Origin: a virus
DNA length: 31,185 bases
Direction: 5' to 3' (one strand)
IMG/VR virus record: IMGVR_UViG_3300017770_000085
Span: 1 to 31,185 of that record
Part shown: positions 26,801 through 31,185 of the stretch, piece by piece
How positions within the stretch are numbered: position 1 is the stretch's first letter
Layout: every line of letters begins with the position of its first letter
Position numbers and translations under genes: made by a program
The notes under the pieces: generated by a model
What the model saw: only the letters and a program-made list of their open reading frames with translations
What the model was told of the DNA's origin: nothing
Database searches by the model: none

Positions 26801-27107
26801 CAGACAGCGTATGCCGTTTTATATAACTAAAGGATCGACGGGGTTTAGAAGAATGTATGTTGAAGATAATTCTGATGGTATATCTTTATCAATATATGAA
26901 CAGAACTTCGAACAAAGAGCTATATATGGAGCTTACCCCACATTAGCATTTGTTAAATTGCCTGCAGGAACTTATTATTATGGATTAAATTTAAGGATTC
27001 AGCTTAATTTAGATAGTGCATATACTAATATTTTTGATTATGCGCCTGTAACCGTTCAATTACGAAAAATGCCCCCTAGTCAGATACTTCCATACGAAAG
27101 AAATTAA
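23838..27107 (+). CDS. Large tail protein with Ig/cadherin-like repeats
   Basis: This 1089-aa protein is secreted-looking in composition (Asn/Thr/Ser-rich) but lacks a signal peptide, as expected of a virion component. Residues ~1-480 are several beta-rich domains without a named family. Three Ig/cadherin-like domains follow, at ~481-591, 592-724 and 725-828, each starting with an N.AP/NNPP type linker and holding a turn such as ITLTGTDPDNDTLVF, ITLTGSDPEGAEVDF or ITLTATDAESDTVSF. Residues ~829-1089 are a different C-terminal domain with aromatic residues (AGTYYYGLNLRIQLNL). Ig-like repeats in phage tails are usually thought to make weak contact with surface carbohydrates. The gene lies two bases after the tail hub, so it is probably a tail tip or appendage protein. 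Confidence 0.68.
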   Translation: MALTNCKKISDVSITVSKDQNLGSTDAVMFIDPIDSNYIVAAADFQNNTSGLSAYINTSNNSNGFVNGIKLSDTTAAYASDNRILVNIDLLNSFSPSSNTELTIDIDGSATHVNDLTFSIAGGYYFQQQGNISITPSPSSYSATGKNNEIKTLFTLTFATSTGYYLNDVPDYEILVGESYSDNYIFTAFDRAYTDGNLTSVKIKVEFQFLKQNLSGHNIVFYPNVVEETTPLFAIDNFTMDTSIIPKNGAVRDITITGTPGASFLFSITNDNNHTYDFELNEFTSPSTNLSNVLNEFGKFEQIDIEFPAVISKEKYQLSLQGGTSPSSVTTKNGLTNNDPFTWQIQAAELISVVIGAAYTNVASLINSVNITNNSLIGELGADYSDETGDTFEEEDLSIVINGTTNLYVRKEIEFSSAYSNESDFTNSIQDSNGGTLFNIRDMNISGNGTNQITISAKFSVLIVGVTDVFSDLNLDNLINRAPSVSSTQAFNGQQGSSKVITLTGTDPDNDTLVFKITQNVTFGNLYEEDDVTFSTPINAPHLLTNGNKNKVRFKHDNSTNFSPTFKYKANDSFQDSSSECTVTGTIAATNNPPSADPQTVEVNQHGWIAITLTGSDPEGAEVDFKITSIPNNGKLFNALLVNSLISSDPYGIASAQSYYYNAYSSDRLIDQTPRVLGTEGGRHSKNTVVFFYSSGSYSSTSFGFKTSDGKNDSSEVTVTINVNTAPVATFDQLTIDEGDSEEITLTATDAESDTVSFEIKGLPRRGTLTDSNGTEIIRIPYSLSGSNVIYKNNSANPSPGVDDTFMYTPIDEHGARGGGETVNITVNTPPVADYSGTLQRGLDSGGSLTALGAYNITFNAKGIYTVGGLPDWFVNYSSIGNSAGRLEVGTGGAILGLHLSIPEMENTPALQQGVPNTYWQDGARFSYIDFRLFKTINQRDAFKNAFEQFATGTNNSQNTRQSHRVTNNMTGQVARLSNYSNGSFLYHRQRMPFYITKGSTGFRRMYVEDNSDGISLSIYEQNFEQRAIYGAYPTLAFVKLPAGTYYYGLNLRIQLNLDSAYTNIFDYAPVTVQLRKMPPSQILPYERN

Positions 27108-27116
27108 ATATAAAAA

Positions 27117-27452
27117 ATGCCAGATATAACATTAAACTTTCAAAATCCGCTTAACGTTTCTATACAAGCAGACAGCACAGCTGGTGATAGAGCTGATATT
27201 GTATATTTTAAAAGTGGTAGCAATATATATAAAATAGGGCCTTGCAAATCAATAACTGGTAATAGCTTAGTTTGTGGAACAACAGATAGCGCAACCAGAC
27301 CTACAGCGGGCGATTTTATATTTTTTGCTAAAAGTGCTAGAGCAAATACATCGGGTATTATAGGTTACCATGCGGTTATAGACATGGAAATAACCTCCAC
27401 TGATAAAAAAGAATTATATGCTGTAGGCAGTGAAGTCGTGTTAAGTAGTTAA
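27117..27452 (+). CDS. Small virion-type protein of a marine phage family
   Basis: The 111-aa protein begins MPDITLNFQNPLNVSIQ, then SNIYKIGPCKSITGNSLVCG, ends ELYAVGSEVVLSS, and has PTAGDFIFFAKSARANTSGI in the middle. I recognise this pattern (a 'MPD.TL.F.N..N.S.Q' start and a 'ELFAVGSE' end) from small conserved proteins in many marine phages, where its function has not been assigned to my knowledge. It is beta-rich with no membrane segment. It lies ten bases after the Ig-like tail protein and 39 bases before the ejection genes, so a structural role is likely. Confidence 0.6.
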   Translation: MPDITLNFQNPLNVSIQADSTAGDRADIVYFKSGSNIYKIGPCKSITGNSLVCGTTDSATRPTAGDFIFFAKSARANTSGIIGYHAVIDMEITSTDKKELYAVGSEVVLSS

Positions 27453-27491
27453 TAAACACGTAATTAAAATAACATAAAAATATAGTAAATT

Positions 27492-28130
27492 ATGATAAAT
27501 CCAGTTGGCGCGGTTGGCGGGCTAATAAAAATGGGCGCTGGTCTTATAGGCGGTAGAAAAAGACGACTTGAGGAACGTGCGGCTCAGGCTGAATTTAACG
27601 CTATGAAGAATCGCTATTCTCAATTAGATACGTCTAATCCGTATGAAAACATGGGTAATGCATATGAAGACCTAACTGTAAATACGCAAGCAGCAGATTT
27701 TGCAGCACAGCAAAGCCAACAGTCTTCCGCTAACATTATGAGTAGTTTAGGTGCAGCAGCTGGAGGATCGGGCATTGCAGCATTAGCGCAAAGCTTAGCA
27801 AACTCGCAAGCACAACAAACAGCCGCAGCATCAGCTTCAATCGCACAACAAGAAAGCAGAAACCAACAAATGGCAGCGCAAGGAGAGCAACAGCGTCAAC
27901 AAATGGTTGCTTCAGGCGAAATGCAATCAAGACAAATGGAAGCTGCTAAAACATCTCAAATGCTAGGTATGGCTAGCCAAAGACTTGGCGCTGCACAAGC
28001 AGCTAGAGCGGCAGCAACACAAAACTTAGTTGGCGGGGTAGCTGATCTTGTAGGAGGTGTTGGCGGAGCAATGCAAGTGGGCGAAGGCGATGCGATTGGC
28101 GATAGAATAAAAAGCGGATTTGGTCTTTAA
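27492..28130 (+). CDS. Internal virion (ejection) protein, T7 gp14-like
   Basis: The 212-aa protein has a Gly-rich hydrophobic N-terminus (residues 1-22, VGAVGGLIKMGAGLIGGRKR), then a charged helix, a 'LDTSNPYENMGNAYEDL' segment, and a long Ala/Gln-rich helical stretch (AQSLANSQAQQTAAASASIA). The C-terminal third has two Gly/Val hydrophobic patches (NLVGGVADLVGGVGGAMQVG). This composition and the 'NPY.NM....EDL' segment are typical of gp14-like ejection proteins in Bacteroidota podoviruses. Such proteins are stored in the head and form part of the channel across the host envelope. The next gene begins 12 bases after its stop. The role is inferred from composition and gene order. Confidence 0.68.
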   Translation: MINPVGAVGGLIKMGAGLIGGRKRRLEERAAQAEFNAMKNRYSQLDTSNPYENMGNAYEDLTVNTQAADFAAQQSQQSSANIMSSLGAAAGGSGIAALAQSLANSQAQQTAAASASIAQQESRNQQMAAQGEQQRQQMVASGEMQSRQMEAAKTSQMLGMASQRLGAAQAARAAATQNLVGGVADLVGGVGGAMQVGEGDAIGDRIKSGFGL

Positions 28131-28142
28131 GAACAATAAGTT

Positions 28143-29660
28143 ATGAAAGGAATAAATACATCAGTTTATAGCGTTACAGGGCAAACTGCTCAGGCTTACA
28201 AAACACCAAGTATTGAAATAGATATACCTAAGCAAACTCGCGTAGGTGCATATCAGCAAATGCGCCGTGAAAACGAAGCCACACAGTTTAGACAAAAGGT
28301 AGACGATTTTGTTTTAACAAAAATAAATGACTTACCGGAAGATTACACGGCCGAAAAATTACCACCAGCTGTTCAAAATTCAATACAGCCAATTATATTA
28401 AGCGCAAGACAACAATATGCAGACTCAGCTAGATTATTAGCAGGCATGAAAGGGCAAGTTGGCACTCCTGACTATTTAAAAGTTATGGACGGTATGAATC
28501 GATCTAAAAAGGTTATTGAAAATTTAAATACCAATTTAGTAGATTTACAAAACCTTACAAACGAATATGTAGAAAACAGAGAAATGATGTCTAAAGGCAT
28601 GAATGCAGAAAAAGTTGCAGCCTTAGATGAGATATTTGTTAATAAAAACTACACAATGCAGTTTATGCCTGATGGAGCACCCTTATACCAAACTCAATAC
28701 GGTGCGCTAAAGCAAGAAGATATATCAAAATATTTTCTTAAAGACTCTACGTTTTCGCTAGACGTGTTAAAGCAAGCGCAAAGCATGTATAGCAAAGGCG
28801 TTAAAGGTTTAGATCTTGCCAAAGATCAATCTGCGTTTCAACTATTGAAAGCACAGTTCTCAAATGCACTTGATAAAGGTGGCTCTGAAACTATTAAATC
28901 TTTAATGGCTGATGATTTGTTTGATGGGTTTAAACTTATTGATATACCTGACGAAATAGCTAATGACCCTAATAGAAGTGAAGAGGCAAAAGATATGCTT
29001 CTTGATAGTATTATGGGACATATATCAACTGTTAACGCTGACGGCTTAAAACAATATAAAGCTGCGCAGGTTGCTAAAGCGGGTAGCAGCTCAGGTATAC
29101 CAGGATATAAAATGGGGCAAGGTTTAAAAGATGATTTAGAAACTTTTAATCCATTAGCGCAGCAAGGGGAAGATGAAGCTAATAAAATTGTTAATTCAAT
29201 ATTTGAATTAGTAAAAGATAACGAAAGAGTTCCTGAAAGCGTACGGCCAGCTATGCTAGCGCAAAGATTTGCTTCAAAAGCGCCAAACTATAGACAAGAA
29301 ATATCCGGCTTAATTAAAGACCAAATGTCCCCGTCTGAAAGAACTAAACTTATGACAAAAGAGGAGATGTTTAATTTGTTTGCTTCGGATGAAGAAATTT
29401 TAGAAAAAGAATTTACACCTGAGCAAACGAAAGAAGCGTTTGAAAATACATATGGAGTAGCTGATTTTTACTACGATTCATCGCCATATGACATAGATAT
29501 AACAGATGCTTATTCTATATCAAATGCATTTTTTGACCTAGCCGATATTAGCACTGATGCTAAAAATTATTACAAAAGCAGATTAGTTAATAAAAAAAGA
29601 AGCGCACAGCAAGCAACTCCTAAAACTTCAGGTGCAGCAAAATTTAATCCTTCAAATTAA
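28143..29660 (+). CDS. Internal virion (ejection) protein, T7 gp15-like position
   Basis: The 505-aa protein is almost entirely helical and polar. It begins MKGINTSVYSVTGQTAQAYK and continues with RQKVDDFVLTKINDLPEDYT, YLKVMDGMNRSKKVIENLNT and PDGAPLYQTQYGALKQEDIS. No catalytic motif, membrane segment or repeat is obvious. A long helical protein between a gp14-like gene and a large gp16-like gene fits the gp15 position in T7-like gene order. It is expected to be packed in the head and ejected with DNA. No sequence resemblance to T7 gp15 itself can be claimed. The downstream ATG lies five bases after the stop. Confidence 0.6.
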   Translation: MKGINTSVYSVTGQTAQAYKTPSIEIDIPKQTRVGAYQQMRRENEATQFRQKVDDFVLTKINDLPEDYTAEKLPPAVQNSIQPIILSARQQYADSARLLAGMKGQVGTPDYLKVMDGMNRSKKVIENLNTNLVDLQNLTNEYVENREMMSKGMNAEKVAALDEIFVNKNYTMQFMPDGAPLYQTQYGALKQEDISKYFLKDSTFSLDVLKQAQSMYSKGVKGLDLAKDQSAFQLLKAQFSNALDKGGSETIKSLMADDLFDGFKLIDIPDEIANDPNRSEEAKDMLLDSIMGHISTVNADGLKQYKAAQVAKAGSSSGIPGYKMGQGLKDDLETFNPLAQQGEDEANKIVNSIFELVKDNERVPESVRPAMLAQRFASKAPNYRQEISGLIKDQMSPSERTKLMTKEEMFNLFASDEEILEKEFTPEQTKEAFENTYGVADFYYDSSPYDIDITDAYSISNAFFDLADISTDAKNYYKSRLVNKKRSAQQATPKTSGAAKFNPSN

Positions 29661-29665
29661 ATAGT

Positions 29666-31185
29666 ATGGACGAAAAAGCATTGGAATATGCATTCGGTCT
29701 GTTTCAACAGGACGGATATACAGGTACATTAGATGAATATAAAGAGCTTATTGGTAAAGATCAAGAAGCTATGGATTATTCGTTTGATTTGTTTTCTAAT
29801 GATGGATATTCTGGAGACAAAGATCAGTTCTCAGCATTGGTTATGCCGGGAAAGACAGAACCCATAGCTCCGGGTGTGGCTGTGGAGGAAACTGCAGCAC
29901 CCGTAATAAAACCAGAAAATACGGAATCAGAATTGGAACGTGGTTTTTTGGGATTGAACGAAATAGGTAGATCTTTAAAAGAAGGTTTTACTGGTGGTTT
30001 ATCTAGAGCGGATGCAGCTGGCGAAACTTTAACTATATTTTCAAAACTTGGAGACGCTGAAAAGTACGAATACAATGATTTTGTAAATGTTGTAAATAAA
30101 TACAATGAAGAAGGCAATATAGCTGAGTTTGAAAAATGGAGCAATTCTTACGATCAATATAAGGAAGCAGGTAACAATGCTGTAATGTCAACTTTACTTG
30201 CTACTAAAGATGAAGGCATAGCTGGGTTTTCAGGTGTTTTAGTTCAATCTCTTGCAGGATTACTAAGTCCAGAGTCTATTGGCGCGGCGAGCGCATTTGG
30301 CGCAGCAGGAGCTGGTGTAGGCTCAGTAATACCAGTCGTTGGCACAGGTGTAGTCGGTGTTAGTAGTGCAATGGCCGGTGCTAATGCAATGTCTGAAACA
30401 ATGATAACCTTTGCTTCTAACATACAAGAAGAGCTTGCTAAAAAGAATTTAGAATTTACAGGAGCTAACGTTCAAGCACTAATGCAAGATGAAGAATCTG
30501 CAAGTAGTATAAGAAATAAATCATTAGCGCGAGGTTTAACAATAGGTGCTATTGAGGGCGTATTTACCGCGCTTGGAGGTAAAGCTTTTTCTAGTACAGC
30601 AAAAGCCGTAAAAAGAGTTACAGGTTCTAAAAAAATAGGAGAGCTAGTAGGGTCAGGAGCCACAGGTGCAACTGAAATGGTAGGCGGATCATTAGGCGAA
30701 GCTGCAGGTTTAACTGTTGAAGGCAAGCCGCTGGACACTAAAGAAATAATAGTTGAGGGTATTGCGGGTATTGGAGGAGCACCAGTTAGTATAGCTACTA
30801 AAGCACCAGGTCTTTTAAAAAATACTGAATACATTATAAATGGATCAAAAGTAAACTATAATTTAGCTAAAGAAATTGTTGATGGAGCAGACGCTACAGC
30901 ATTAGCTGGTATGAAAATACAAGTTAAAAATGACGGCGAATTTAAAAATTATGCTCAAACAAGGCAGCAGGACGAAGTTTTAAAATCTCAAATAGATACT
31001 AGAATAACAGATACGCAAGACCGCGCTGATGTATTCGAACTTGAAAAAGAATTAAAGCAGTTTCAAAACAAAGATACTGAAACAGCTAAAATAAGAGCTA
31101 AAGAAATAAAACAAGAAATAGCCGATGTATCTGCAAAATATAAAAGAGTTGGTAGAAGAACAGCAGAATCAAAATCTTTAGAAAC
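29666..31185 (+). CDS. Large internal virion (ejection) protein, T7 gp16-like position (5' part)
   Basis: An open frame from ATG 29666 runs to the window edge without a stop: 506 complete codons are visible and the 3' end is missing. Residues 5-59 hold two copies of a 30-residue unit: LEYAFGLFQQDGYTGTLDEY and a second with DYSFDLFSNDGYSGDKDQF. A short acidic/Pro linker (~60-90) follows. Residues ~186-242 are a Gly/Ala/Val-rich hydrophobic region (GAASAFGAAGAGVGSVIPVV), probably membrane-active, with further Gly-rich stretches (TIGAIEGVFTALGGKAF). The later part is charged helices. This plan fits the large ejection protein that carries the channel and often a lytic or other enzyme further downstream; no enzyme motif is visible here. 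Confidence 0.72.
   Translation, partial: MDEKALEYAFGLFQQDGYTGTLDEYKELIGKDQEAMDYSFDLFSNDGYSGDKDQFSALVMPGKTEPIAPGVAVEETAAPVIKPENTESELERGFLGLNEIGRSLKEGFTGGLSRADAAGETLTIFSKLGDAEKYEYNDFVNVVNKYNEEGNIAEFEKWSNSYDQYKEAGNNAVMSTLLATKDEGIAGFSGVLVQSLAGLLSPESIGAASAFGAAGAGVGSVIPVVGTGVVGVSSAMAGANAMSETMITFASNIQEELAKKNLEFTGANVQALMQDEESASSIRNKSLARGLTIGAIEGVFTALGGKAFSSTAKAVKRVTGSKKIGELVGSGATGATEMVGGSLGEAAGLTVEGKPLDTKEIIVEGIAGIGGAPVSIATKAPGLLKNTEYIINGSKVNYNLAKEIVDGADATALAGMKIQVKNDGEFKNYAQTRQQDEVLKSQIDTRITDTQDRADVFELEKELKQFQNKDTETAKIRAKEIKQEIADVSAKYKRVGRRTAESKSLE

Noticed and set aside
30472-30834. Minus-strand open frame near the right end
   Set aside because: It lies opposite the convincing large ejection protein frame, which is open to the window edge; Pro/Ala/Ser-rich shadow composition.
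1-31185. tRNA genes, CRISPR arrays, insertion sequences, integrase or attachment sites
   Set aside because: None was seen: no cloverleaf-like gap sequence, no regularly spaced repeats and no transposase or recombinase motifs; coding density leaves almost no room for them.

Overview
The window is a continuous piece of a tailed-phage genome, most likely a podovirus-type virus of a marine Bacteroidota (flavobacterial) host. This is inferred from several signs. All genes lie on the + strand with 1-20 nt gaps or short overlaps. Base composition is A+T-rich. Starts sit in A/T-rich leaders (typically ...taata-ATGGC or ...aaat-ATGCC) with almost no Shine-Dalgarno sequences. Many small structural families present are, as far as I recall, typical of uncultured marine phages. 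No integrase, tRNA, replication gene, CRISPR array or insertion sequence is visible, and there is no gene-free stretch over 300 bases.

Layout: (1) 1-528, the tail end of an unknown gene and a two-helix holin-like protein. (2) 532-8102, a block of tail fibre/receptor-binding genes: a 225-aa fibre protein, a 554-aa fibre with a T4/cyanophage-like 'TVNG' module, two long fibres (798 and 677 aa) carrying GIGT-type repeats, a small beta-rich protein, and a DUF7936-like small virion protein. (3) 8166-9438, small genes leading to packaging: a coiled-coil protein, a 55-aa protein, a protein that appears to be two GroES-like domains in tandem, and a small protein in the terminase-small-subunit position. 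(4) 9438-16758, the packaging and head module: large terminase, portal, acidic scaffold and major capsid protein, closed by a strong intrinsic terminator. (5) 16830-17645, a head-associated protein with its own terminator. (6) 17696-27452, the tail core: two ring/adaptor proteins, a 1408-aa tail hub/stabilisation protein, a 1089-aa tail protein with Ig/cadherin-like repeats, and a small virion protein. (7) 27492-31185, three ejection (internal virion) proteins in the order of T7 gp14-gp15-gp16, the last cut by the window edge.

Together these make a nearly complete virion-assembly cassette: terminase packages DNA through the portal into a capsid built on the scaffold; the ring proteins and hub close the head and form a short tail; fibres and the Ig-like protein contact the cell; the ejection proteins cross the envelope; the holin helps lysis. 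The order TerL-portal-scaffold-MCP-rings-hub-ejection proteins resembles Bacteroidota podoviruses, including crAss-like phages and Cellulophaga podoviruses. Placement rests on recognised family features and gene order only; no database search was possible. The least ordinary items are the tandem GroES-like protein beside the terminase, a GC-richer patch inside terL, the strong terminators bracketing the post-capsid gene, and a duplicated DGY motif heading the large ejection protein.
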